Assembly: GCA_016706365.1 (NCBI GenBank)
Contig: JADJJU010000020.1
Span: forward strand, 1-20,501
Origin: Saprospiraceae bacterium
GTDB taxonomy: Bacteria; Bacteroidota; Bacteroidia; Chitinophagales; Saprospiraceae
Reading direction: 5' to 3'
DNA: 20,501 bases
Shown here: positions 1 through 8,600 of the stretch, one piece after another
How positions within the stretch are numbered: the first letter of the stretch is position 1
Layout: each line of letters starts with the position of its first letter
Translations under genes and position numbers: made by a program
The notes under the pieces: generated by a model
Database searches by the model: none
What the model was told of the DNA's origin: nothing
The model's input: only the letters and a program-made list of their open reading frames with translations

Positions 1-820
1 TATGTTTCACCATCAAAATTGCGGTCATCCCTAAATTTTGCCTGCCTCATCCCTCAACTACATTTCCCGTGAATTCATCTACGTTTGATTTTAACACAAT
101 ATTAATTACTCCTGCAATAGCATCAGAACCATATTGTGCACTTGCTCCGTCACGAAGGATCTCAATTCGTTCAATTGCCGAAGCAGGAATGGAGTTTAGA
201 TCCGTTCCGGTATTCCCTCTTCCTCTTGCTCCGAAAATATTTACTAATGCAGATTGATGCCTGCGTTTGCCATTTATTAAAACCAATGTCTGGTCAGGGC
301 CCAATCCCCTTAAAGTTGCAGGATCGACGTGGTCGCTTCCATCAGCGCCTGATTGCCTGTTTGAATTGAAGGAAGGAGCAGCATATTGAAGCAGTTGATT
401 GATATCCAGTTGTCCGGTGGAATTGATTAGTTCAGCAATTGGTATGATATCAATGGCAACCGGGGTTTCTGTCGCTGAGCGGTTCAAACTCCTGCTTCCC
501 ACAACTTCTACCCTGGATAAAGTCAATATGTTCTCCTCCATTCTGACTTCGAGAAAGGTTTCATCATATATGCTTATTTCTTTGGTTGAATATCCCAACA
601 TATTAAAAACTAAAACAGACTCTGAACGAAGATTTCCAATTTCAAAACTTCCATCATTATTGCTAAGTACGGCATTGTTGGTTCCCTTTTCATGGATACT
701 CACGCCCGGAATAGGTTGATCTGAAATATCCAGGACTTTTCCTTTGATGTTTAGTTGAGCATGGATACTTCCTGAAATAATACTGATGAGCGTAATCAGA
801 AGGGTAAAGCAAATTTTCAT
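1..820 (-). CDS. TonB-dependent receptor, N-terminal part, frameshifted and running off the window
   Basis: This is an outer-membrane active transporter powered by TonB/ExbBD. The start at 820 gives a signal peptide (MKICFTLLITLISIISG...HAQ). Residues ~24-105 form a carboxypeptidase-regulatory-like beta-sandwich, and residues ~110-245 a plug domain with the typical LRGLGPDQTLVLINGKRRH, IPASAIERIEILRDGASAQYG and IAGVINIVLK motifs. The open frame stops at 47-49 after 257 residues. Immediately beyond the stop, another minus frame continues to the window edge as QAKFRDDRNFDGET, which looks like normal receptor sequence leading into the barrel. Restoring one G in the run at 51-53 would join the frames. 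The gene is therefore probably a full-length receptor carrying a one-base deletion or sequence error, and the rest of the barrel lies outside the window. The plug resembles receptors for peptide- or siderophore-like ligands, but the ligand cannot be read here. Confidence 0.9.
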
Positions 821-1130
821 ATGTGCTTGATTTGAAGATGAATGAAAAGTGTGTGATTCCAGATCTAAATAATGATAAATTGGTGTGATTGTAATGCGAT
901 AACAATGTATTGAAATTCGTTGATTTTATTGTATGAATTCTACAGCATTCATTCAATTGAATGTGATCATCCTCACCGGAAGTATTGATTCTGTTAAAAA
1001 CTCTGAATCTGTTTATATTAAAGAAATAAATTATTTTTATGTTTTGAATAAATACCTTAATTTTGAGATAATTCGAAGTAGATTACTGAGCTTGTAATGT
1101 TCGATGTGCTTATAAATTTCAAAGTTTTAA
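821..1130. other. Intergenic gap between divergent genes
   Basis: This is AT-rich DNA between the receptor gene (leftward) and the small membrane protein gene (rightward), so it should hold promoters for both. I found no convincing TTTG/TAnnTTTG pair, hairpin or repeat. The overlapping leftward open frame covering 690-956 looks like a chance frame. Confidence 0.4.
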
Positions 1131-1325
1131 ATGATGAGTAATTTTCAATTTTATAGATCAACATTCATTTTTGCTGCCTGCATTTTTGTCTATGAACTCT
1201 ATGACAAATGGATTTCTAATTCACCAATACCTCTGAGCAAAATTGGCATTTTAATCATTATCGCATTATTGGGTGGTTTGATGATAACCCATGTTTTGAA
1301 TCATAAATCTGAGGGGTATGGATAG
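1131..1325 (+). CDS. Small two-helix membrane protein, unknown
   Basis: This 64-residue protein has two hydrophobic segments, around residues 8-22 (YRSTFIFAACIFVYEL) and 37-56 (KIGILIIIALLGGLMITHVL), joined by a short polar loop. It belongs to no family I recognise. The start could be 1131 or the next ATG at 1134. Its TAG stop (1323-1325) overlaps the GTG at 1325 of the next open frame, which suggests the two are a translationally coupled pair. It stands alone between the divergent receptor gene and the convergent ABC operon. Confidence 0.5.
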   Translation: MMSNFQFYRSTFIFAACIFVYELYDKWISNSPIPLSKIGILIIIALLGGLMITHVLNHKSEGYG

Positions 1326-1696
1326 TGGTCCTAGCTCTTGAAAATTATACATTTATGAAGCCATTAAGTTTTCTGCTTCTATTTTCTGTATTAGCAATTA
1401 TCCTTTTTGCTTTTGGAGCACTTATCAATGCTGAAGATATACCAAATGCTGAGTATGCAATTATGGCTTTCGTACTAAAAATCAGATCCATTGAAACACA
1501 TGACTTCAAGAGAATATTTACTCTTTATTTCATATTTTTCTTCAGTAAGATGTTGACTTTAAGTCTTTTTATAATACTCAGCAGTAGCACTAACCTTACT
1601 TTGATCAAAGGCTTATTATTTCTGGGGATATCAATTTTTAGTGGATTATTAATGGCAAGAGTTACTATGACAGGAGCTGCAAAAAAGATTGCTTAA
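1325..1696 (+). CDS. Small membrane protein with three predicted helices, unknown
   Basis: The frame from the GTG at 1325 encodes 123 residues. An ATG at 1355 would give a 113-residue protein beginning MKPLSFLLLF, directly at the first hydrophobic helix. Helices are predicted at about 12-35, 66-88 and 92-113 (long-form numbering), separated by a polar stretch (EDIPNAEYA...RSIETHDFKR). I see no catalytic or binding motif and do not recognise the family. The 3' end faces the 3' end of the ABC permease gene, with only 30 bases between them and no clear terminator. The overlap with the upstream small gene (stop TAG within TAGTG) favours coupled expression and the GTG start, but the ATG start fits a membrane protein equally well. 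Confidence 0.5.
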   Translation: MVLALENYTFMKPLSFLLLFSVLAIILFAFGALINAEDIPNAEYAIMAFVLKIRSIETHDFKRIFTLYFIFFFSKMLTLSLFIILSSSTNLTLIKGLLFLGISIFSGLLMARVTMTGAAKKIA

Positions 1697-1726
1697 AAAT
1701 GGTTCTTTTCCACAGTCTCTGAATTA

Positions 1727-2500
1727 TCACTGTTGATCTGCATACCTCCAATAAAAGATTGTTGCGATATATCCTATGAGGCCTGTTAGGAATACAATCC
1801 CATAGCTAAATGCATTGAGAGATGCTTTATATTCCTGACTGATACCACTGTATAAACCGGGGACGGCCCAGGGGAAAAATGATCCGTATCCACTCGCCCC
1901 AATTATCTGAGCTATAACCAGTGTTAATGCCACAAATCCCAGAGCTCCCATATATCCTTTGCCTCTCAAAGCAAAGAATGCAATCGGAGTTCCTATAATA
2001 ATAGTCAAAAACGCGGTATTGAAATAAATGGCTAAGTGATTCAATGTCTCAGTCATGTTCAATGATGGGAATTGGAGAAAATAGCCCAGAATTAATCCAG
2101 TGAGCAAATTCGAAATGCAAAGCCCAACACACCAAAAGATATAAATGATAAACTTTGCATTTAAGATGCTGCTACGTGAACTTGGGAGAGACAGAAGATC
2201 CTTTACTGTCCCATCTGTATATTCCCGTCCAAATATCCAGCTCGCTACAAAACCAAAGACCAGAACTCCTCCTACACCAATTGCCTGGGTCAATATTCCC
2301 AGATATGCATTCCAGTCAGGTTTGATACCCATAGCCTCAATCTTAAGACTTAGAGCTCCTGCATTTGCCAGCGCATCCGGATCTCGCATGATGAGTATAA
2401 ATACTGCCCCCATAACAGGAGCCAGGCCGAATGCGATAAAACTAAGCCAGACGATGTTGGCATTTTTCAATTTTATTAATTCTGCATATAGTACATTCAT
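1727..2500 (-). CDS. ABC-2 type transporter permease
   Basis: This 257-residue integral membrane protein is the channel partner of the ATPase encoded just upstream. It has six hydrophobic helices at about residues 16-38, 68-90, 115-140, 155-178, 180-205 and 232-252. The motif FGREYTDGTVKDLLSLPSSR after helix 2 is characteristic of ABC-2 permeases of the BcrB/NatB type, which work as simple exporters or in bacteriocin/antibiotic self-protection. Its ATG (2498-2500) overlaps the ATPase stop (2497-2499) in an ATGA arrangement, implying translational coupling and a two-gene operon. The substrate cannot be told from sequence. The assignment to the ABC-2 permease class is secure; a bacitracin-like role is only an analogy. 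Confidence 0.9.
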   Translation of the reverse strand: MNVLYAELIKLKNANIVWLSFIAFGLAPVMGAVFILIMRDPDALANAGALSLKIEAMGIKPDWNAYLGILTQAIGVGGVLVFGFVASWIFGREYTDGTVKDLLSLPSSRSSILNAKFIIYIFWCVGLCISNLLTGLILGYFLQFPSLNMTETLNHLAIYFNTAFLTIIIGTPIAFFALRGKGYMGALGFVALTLVIAQIIGASGYGSFFPWAVPGLYSGISQEYKASLNAFSYGIVFLTGLIGYIATIFYWRYADQQ

Positions 2501-3414
2501 GAGATTTGACTTTTTGATGTCTGTATAGTTCTCAAAAAATACATTTCCAGATCTTCTGTGAATGTGCTCAATTGAACCGGAGGTAAATCCTTTTCAACCA
2601 AAAACCGTGATATCTTTTCCGGAAATTGAATGGCGTCCGGGTCTTTTATTTCAATACTGTTATCAGCTGTTTTGATGGCGGAGTATCCTGCATCATACAG
2701 ATAATTAATAGCCTCATTGTTATTCCTTGTTCTGATGATTAACTTTTTGTGAAGCTGTGAGAAGAGTTCCTCAGTATTCAATTCTCTTATTAATCTCCCT
2801 TCATGAATGATTCCTATTCGGGTAGCCACTTTGGAGATTTCTCCCAGAATGTGACTGGAGAGTAATACAGTGGAACCATTTTGGGTCAGCTCTTGTAACA
2901 ATTCCCTGACTTCTACAATACCTTCCGGATCCAAGCCATTGATTGGTTCGTCGAGAATCAGTAATGCTGGTTGGTGCATAAGTGCCTTAGCAAGACCCAG
3001 TCTCTGTTGATTTCCAAGAGAAAGCACTTTTGCACGACTGTTACGATATTTCTCCAGTTTGAGTTTGCTGATGATTTCATCAATCAGGTTAGGTTTATTT
3101 AGATTTCGAAATTTGTAAAATACTCTGAGATTGTCCAAAACGGTCAAATCAGGATATGCGTGAGGTGTTTCAACAAGGTATCCGATCTCATTCCACCTCT
3201 GAAATTTCTTGTCAAGTTTTTGTCCAAAGAGAAATATATCACCTTTGTCGGGCTGAATCATAGCTAAGAGCATTCTGATCAAGGTCGTTTTACCTGCACC
3301 ATTCAGTCCCAGGAATCCATATATTTCTCCCTTATTGACATGAATGGAGATATTATCTGCCGCATGGGTGGATCCATATTGTTTGACCAGATTATGTGTA
3401 CTGATGACTTCCAT
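2497..3414 (-). CDS. ABC transporter ATP-binding protein, BcrA/NatA-like
   Basis: This cytoplasmic ATPase drives the adjacent permease. With the start at 3414 (MEVISTHNLVKQYGS) it has 305 residues: Walker A GLNGAGKTT at 36-44, signature LSLGNQQRLG at 131-140, Walker B LLILDEP at 151-157 followed by NGLDP, and the switch His188 in SSH. The IGYLVETPHAYPDL stretch in the Q-loop region is typical of the BcrA-like subgroup. Residues ~215-305 form the C-terminal extension common in drug/lantibiotic exporters. The frame stays open upstream to 3582, but that 56-residue extension (MGAHKLWLL...) is not ABC-like, so I chose 3414. The pair is separated from upstream genes by about 780 noncoding bases containing a terminator-like hairpin on the same strand. 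Confidence 0.92.
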   Translation of the reverse strand: MEVISTHNLVKQYGSTHAADNISIHVNKGEIYGFLGLNGAGKTTLIRMLLAMIQPDKGDIFLFGQKLDKKFQRWNEIGYLVETPHAYPDLTVLDNLRVFYKFRNLNKPNLIDEIISKLKLEKYRNSRAKVLSLGNQQRLGLAKALMHQPALLILDEPINGLDPEGIVEVRELLQELTQNGSTVLLSSHILGEISKVATRIGIIHEGRLIRELNTEELFSQLHKKLIIRTRNNNEAINYLYDAGYSAIKTADNSIEIKDPDAIQFPEKISRFLVEKDLPPVQLSTFTEDLEMYFLRTIQTSKSQIS

Positions 3415-3544
3415 GGGGTCGGAGAGTTCTTGTTTTGTCGATTTTGATTTTAAACAACCCAAAAATAAATTTGAGCGTATTATATCCAACCAGATTTTCA
3501 CCGAGGAAACCCCTTGGAGAATTTTCAAACCGACTTTTGATCTT

Positions 3545-3590
3545 CGGCTGCTCGCCAATAGCCATAGCTTATGCGCCCCCAAAATTGGGG
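3545..3590. repeat. CGGCTGCT box plus degenerate heptamers next to a 14-base palindrome
   Basis: CGGCTGCT (3545-3552) followed by CGCCAAT AGCCATA closely resembles CGGTTGCT CGCCAAC AGTCAAC at 19322-19342. Just after it lies the perfect palindrome CCCCAAAATTGGGG (3577-3590), extended as an imperfect inverted repeat by GCG at 3573-3575 and CGC at 3592-3594. It is probably a decayed relative of the heptamer repeats near the right end of the window. Confidence 0.4.
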
Positions 3591-3622
3591 TCGCGGATTT
3601 GGACGGGAATGCTCAGATCAAT

Positions 3623-3653
3623 AAAAAAACCCGGCACTTCTCAGGTCCGGGTT
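3623..3653 (-). terminator. Terminator-like hairpin upstream of the ABC operon (minus strand)
   Basis: On the minus strand, AACCCGG and CCGGGTT pair (3647-3653 with 3628-3634) around a 12-base loop, followed by seven T (A run at 3623-3629). It has the form of an intrinsic terminator. No minus-strand gene ends upstream of it, so it may be an attenuator in the ABC operon leader or a leftover from a lost gene. Confidence 0.5.
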
Positions 3654-4198
3654 CATTGTGCTTCAATATGTGTATCGTTGTGTAGATTGATACGGCTGCA
3701 CTTACGATTTCAATTAATTTTTGGATTGCAAAACCCAAAATCAGGGAGCTATATAAACATTTGGAAACAAAATTCAAAATTTATAATATTTTATTTTTTC
3801 TAAATTGTACAAAATAAACTATTAATGAAAATATAATAATATAATGTAAATCAGTAATTAACATCATATAAAAATCTTTAATTTGTATTTTGGTAAATTT
3901 AAAGTGATTCAAATTTTCATAAAATAAAATAAATAAAATGTTAATGTTCTAAAAATGGTGTATCTTTACTTAACATCTCTTTGAAGTCAGTAATAGTAAG
4001 ACCTTGTTATTCCACTAGTAAATTCTTACCTAATTCAATTTCCCTTCTGATATTGGACTAAATCGAGAAAATTTTGTAGGTGGCAACCATATAAAATTTT
4101 TTGAAAAGAATGCATCCCACCCTAATAGGAGACGGAGGGTGATTGTTTATTCTTGTTGCTTTCGGATTCTCAGAATTTAACAACCTTAACAATGTTTT

Positions 4199-4684
4199 AT
4201 GAAAAAGTTCTTACTTTTCACGGTAGTGCTATTTGCCTACATCATCCCTTCTACACTCTATTCACAATTACCTGATCTCGGCACGACATCAGGTTTTGCT
4301 TTTTTTACGGCAGCCGGAGCCTTCACTGTAACAGGTGCATCTGTAGTTACAGGTGATGTAGGAACTGACACCGGCGCCTACGCAGCATTCCCACCCGGTG
4401 TTCTAATAGGAAATTCGCATGTAGCCAATACATTAACTGCTCAGGCAGCAATAGATGTGTTAGATGCATATGAATACCTCGATGGTTTGATCTGTAACAA
4501 TGTCGTAGGTGTAACTTTCGGAAACGGTCAGATACTGACACCCGGAGTACACTGCGTCGGTGCGGCATCCACTTTGAATGGCAACCTGGTGCTGAATGGA
4601 TTAGGAAGATCCAACCTCTATATTTATCATTCAAATCGATGGAGCTTTCGCAAGTGCTACCAATTCCTCTGTAACACTTATTAA
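4199..4684 (+). CDS. Giant secreted protein, segment 1: signal peptide and first half of an ice-binding (DUF3494) domain
   Basis: The start at 4199 gives a signal peptide (MKKFLLFTVVLFAYIIPSTLYSQ). It is followed by the N-terminal half of a DUF3494 domain, the fold of bacterial ice-binding proteins and related adhesins: LGTTSGFAFFTAAGAFTVTG, VTGDVGTDTGA, TAQAAIDVLDAY and LNGNLVLNGLG. Around 4606-4607 the frame is lost. The sequence after LNGLG continues perfectly in the next frame as DPTSIFIIQIDGAFASATNSSV, and removing one A from the GGAAGAT stretch would join them. The last ~25 residues of this frame (RSNLYIYHSNRW...) are out-of-frame sequence. Together with the two segments below it forms one gene of 6804 bases, encoding about 2267 residues if both indels are corrected. 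Confidence 0.85.
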   Translation: MKKFLLFTVVLFAYIIPSTLYSQLPDLGTTSGFAFFTAAGAFTVTGASVVTGDVGTDTGAYAAFPPGVLIGNSHVANTLTAQAAIDVLDAYEYLDGLICNNVVGVTFGNGQILTPGVHCVGAASTLNGNLVLNGLGRSNLYIYHSNRWSFRKCYQFLCNTY

Positions 4685-4733
4685 TGGCGCATCAATCTGT
4701 AACATCTTCTGGCAGATCAATGGAGCGGTAGAT

Positions 4734-5639
4734 TTGGGAGTCAATTCTTTCTTTAGAGGTAATATAATAGCGGCAGGAGCAATTAGTCTCCTGTCAGGAT
4801 CTTCTATTGAAGGTCGCGCCTTAACAACTGCCGGCGCAATAAGTTTGTCTGATAATGTGGCTTCTATTTGTGCTTTGGATTTCGGTATCTCTTGCCCACC
4901 AACAATAACAGTTTCCTGCTCTTCAGCGGTCCCTGTTCCTAATTTAGGAGCTATTACAATTATTGGCAATTGCGCTACTTTGACAGTAGATGCTGATGTC
5001 ATTCAAAATTACACATGCGAGAATAATTACGCGATTTCAAGAGTTTATCGGGCAACAAATGATTGCGGTACAATAAGTACTTGCGAACAAATTATTACTG
5101 TCCTTGATGCAATCGCTCCCGTATTGACTTGTATTCCTGATGTAGCAGTTTCCTGCGTATCGGATGTTCCTGCTGCAAATCCAGGAGGAATCGGGGCAAC
5201 AGATAATTGTGGTGCAGCAGTGACTGTAACTGTTTTGGCCGATGCTATCTCCAATGTAATCTGTAATAATCAATATACTATAACAAGAGTTTATACTGCC
5301 ACGGATGAATGTGGAAACGCCGGTACCTGCGCACAAATTATTACTGTTAATAATGCTGCCCTACCTACCATTACTTGTCCCGCAAACCTTAGTTTCACAT
5401 GCGCTGCTGAAGTACCTGCTGCGGATATTTCTCAAATTGCAGGTGCTGATGGATGTGGTGATGCAGTGACCATTAGTGTAGGAGCCGATGTAGTTAGTAA
5501 CTTCATTTGTGCAAATAATTATACAATTTCAAGAACTTATACCGCTACGGATGATTGTGGTAATACTGCCACTTGTGTTCAGGTAATCACTGTTACGCAG
5601 ATGCTGGTTCACCGACCATTATCTGTCCTGCTGATCTGA
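4734..5639 (+). CDS. Giant secreted protein, segment 2: second half of the ice-binding domain and HYR-like repeats 1-3
   Basis: The true coding stretch in this frame runs from about 4607 to about 5595; the ATG at 4734 is only the first internal Met. It supplies the C-terminal half of DUF3494 (INGASICNIFWQINGAVDLG, SFFRGNIIAAGAISL, EGRALTTAGAISLSDN). Three HYR/Ig-like repeats of roughly 80 residues follow, each with CP-type starts and ending in the pattern RxYxATDxCGNxxTCxQxITV. The frame is lost again near 5595: ITV is followed in the neighbouring frame by ADAGSPTIICPADLTLTC, so one A appears to be missing from GTTACGCAG. The tail MLVHRPLSVLLI is out of frame. The two indels have opposite sign and restore the original frame. 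Confidence 0.85.
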   Translation: MGVNSFFRGNIIAAGAISLLSGSSIEGRALTTAGAISLSDNVASICALDFGISCPPTITVSCSSAVPVPNLGAITIIGNCATLTVDADVIQNYTCENNYAISRVYRATNDCGTISTCEQIITVLDAIAPVLTCIPDVAVSCVSDVPAANPGGIGATDNCGAAVTVTVLADAISNVICNNQYTITRVYTATDECGNAGTCAQIITVNNAALPTITCPANLSFTCAAEVPAADISQIAGADGCGDAVTISVGADVVSNFICANNYTISRTYTATDDCGNTATCVQVITVTQMLVHRPLSVLLI

Positions 5640-8600
5640 CACTAACCTGTGTTGCTGACGCTCCGGTACCTGATACTAATATTTCCCTGATCGCTGATAA
5701 TTGTGGCGGTATCTTGGATGTAACAGTTGCTCCGGATGTTCTAACAGGAACAAGCTGCGCAACCGGGTTTTCAATTTTAAGGATCTATACTGTTACGGAT
5801 GTATGTGGAAACACAGGGACCTGTGCACAGAATATGACTATCCAGGATGATATCGCCCCTACAATCACTTGTCCCCCAACCGCCAGCGTTACTTGTGGTC
5901 TGGACTTTCCGGTTCCCGGAGTGGGAGTGGTTACAAATGATAACTGTGTAGGTTTGATAGATCTAACTTTTACCCAGGTTGCCAACAACGGAGTCCAATG
6001 TGAAGTCCTGCGTACTTATACAGCAACTGATATTTGCGGAAATACTGCCACTTGTGAGCAAATCATCTCCGTTATAGATAATGTAGCTCCAGTGATTACC
6101 TGCGCTGCAACATTGACAGTGGGATGTGTTGGAGATGCTCCGGCAGCTTCTGTATCTGCTGCTATCGTCACTGACGCTTGTGATCCTGCAGTAGTTGTAA
6201 CTCTTGCACCTGATGTCATAAGTAATCTTACATGTGAAAACGGTTTCACTATCACTCGCTTATTCACTGCAACAGATGCTTGTGGAAATGTAGCTACTTG
6301 TGTTCAAACTATAATTGTCAATGACGAAGAAGTTCCTGTCATCAGTTTTTGCCCTCCGGCTATCACAATTGCATGTGGAGCTGATTTACCTGCCAGTGAT
6401 ATCGGACTTTTAGTTGCAACAGATAATTGCACAGCAGCCGGCGACCTGATTATGTTCAGCACGGATGTTTTCATTGGTGGAAATGGATGCGGTGCAAGCC
6501 CTGCCATTACCAGCAGAATTTATACGGTGCAGGATGCATGCGGAAATGAAGCAACTTGTGTTCAAACAATCAATATGACAGACGATGAGGCTCCTGTAAT
6601 TACCAGCTGTCCTTCAGAAGTAAATATAGCTTGTGTGGCTGACCTTGTTGCCGGTGACGTTCAGTTGATTGTTGCTACTGATAATTGTACGATTACTGAA
6701 GACCTTGCAATAACATTCGATGATATTGATAATGGCGGTTCAGGATGTAGTTCAGATCCTCTCGTAATTCAGAGAACCTATGTAGTAAGTGATGTTTGCG
6801 GAAATACTGCAAGTTGTGCACAAATTCTGAATATAGTAGATGATGAGGCACCGGTCATTATTAATTGCCCTGCAGAGGTGACTATTAATTGTATAGATGA
6901 TTTGGATCCGGGAAATACCAATTTGATTTCAGTAACTGATAATTGCGCATTTGTTGCAGATCCAGTAATTGATGTTTTGGATATTAGTAACAATGGATCA
7001 GGCTGTGCTTCAGATCCGCTTATTATCAACAGAACTTTCACAGTAAGTGATGCATGCGGTAACAGTAGTGTTTGCACTCAGCTCATTACCTTGATCGATA
7101 ACACGGCCCCTGTAATTCAGAATTGTCCTTCTGACTTGCTATTAACTTGTATTGAAGATGTTCCCGCTGCTGTGGAATTGTCTGCCTCAGCTGATTGCAA
7201 CAATGTTGTTGTAAATTTGGCAGAAACTAATAATGGCGGAACTGCTTGTCTTTCAGATCCATTAATTATCACCAGAACATATACTGCCACTGATGCTTGT
7301 GGAAATACAAGTGCCTGCACTCAACTAATCACAATTATAAATGAATCAGTTCCTGTAATACAGAACTGTCCTGCAGACCAGCAAATAGTGTGTATCGACG
7401 ATCTTCCGGCTGTATCTATTGTGACCGCTTCCAGCATTTGCAGTGAAGCTACTATCTCAATGCTTGAAAGTAACAATGGAGGTTCAGGATGCGGAAATGA
7501 TCCACTGATCATAAGCAGAACATATACAGCTACAGATGCATGTGGTAACACTAGTGTATGTACTCAACTTATTACTATTCTTAATGAGTCAGTTCCGGTA
7601 ATTGAAAATTGCCCTTCAGACTTACAGTTTGATTGTATCAATGATCTTCCTGCTGCAGGTTCTGTTACTGCTTCAAGTGATTGTGGTGATGCTCTTGTAA
7701 CAATGCAAGAAACTAATAATGGAGGCTCTGGCTGTGGTAACGATCCTTTAATCATTACCAGAACATATACTGCTACTGATGCATGTGGAAATACAAGTGC
7801 ATGCGAACAATCAATAACTGTAGTTGATGAAATTTCACCAGTCATTCAAAACTGCCCTGCCGATCTGCAATTTGTTTGCATTGAAGAAGTTCCTTCAGCA
7901 AATTCAAGTCAAATCCTTGCTTCAGATAATTGCAGCACCGGTAATGTAAGTTTTGTAGAAAGCAATAATGGAGGCAGTGGCTGTGGATCTGATCCATTGA
8001 TCATTACCAGAATTTATACTGTTTCAGATGCTTGCGGAAATACTGCCAGCTGCGATCAGATCATTACTATAATTGATGATGAATCTCCTGTTATTACTGT
8101 ACAGCATCCTACACTTGGAATTTTGTCAAATGGAGAAAAAATCAGCGTTCAATGTGAAAGCAATACTGCCGGTTGGAACGTAGAAGCGTTATTGGAAGGA
8201 ATGGCAGTTATTACCGATAATTGTTCTCAGGATGCTAGTGTAGCATTTACAGCTACCTCAAGTGCAAGTGAGGACTGTTATGCTGATGGATATTTACTAC
8301 AAATGACATATCAATGGATTGCCTCAGATAATTGTGGAAACACTGCATCATTTAATATCGTGATCCAGGTGGAGGATAAAGTCGCACCGGTTTTGGTGGG
8401 TGTACCTGATGATATCACGGTGAGTTGTGATGCGATTCCTGCAACTGCTAGTGCTTTACCTTGCGGAACTATTGCACAGACCTGGAGCGAGTACATTACA
8501 GTAGTAGATGAATGTGAATGTGCAGAAGTAACATTTGAAGAAATAGTTATAGAAGGAAATTGCCAGACTGCCAATCAGATCTTAAGAATCTGGACCGGAA

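Larger units (their letters stand above)
3415..4198. other. Long AT-rich intergenic region between divergent ABC operon and giant-protein gene
   Basis: No gene is supported in these 784 bases. They hold a 14-base palindrome (CCCCAAAATTGGGG, 3577-3590), a minus-strand terminator-like hairpin (3623-3653), a CGGCTGCT box with heptamer-like DNA (3545-3572), a strongly AT-rich block (about 3770-3960), and a small hairpin near 4118-4141 (CACCCT/AGGGTG) in the probable leader of the giant gene. The sequence TATCTTTA at 3961 is a possible but weak -7 box. Confidence 0.5.

Noticed and set aside
3415..3582. 56-residue N-terminal extension of the ABC ATPase
   Set aside because: The sequence is unlike ABC proteins, and the ATG at 3414 gives the normal family start just before the first strand.
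3344..3803. Plus-strand open frames upstream of the giant gene
   Set aside because: They overlap the ABC ATPase and the terminator-like hairpin, and have no domain-like composition.
4600..5600. Programmed ribosomal frameshifting in the giant gene
   Set aside because: There is no slippery heptamer or downstream pseudoknot at either site, and similar breaks occur in unrelated genes in the window.
5785..8574. Series of minus-strand frames inside the giant gene
   Set aside because: They are antisense shadows of the HYR repeats and recur with the same repeat period.
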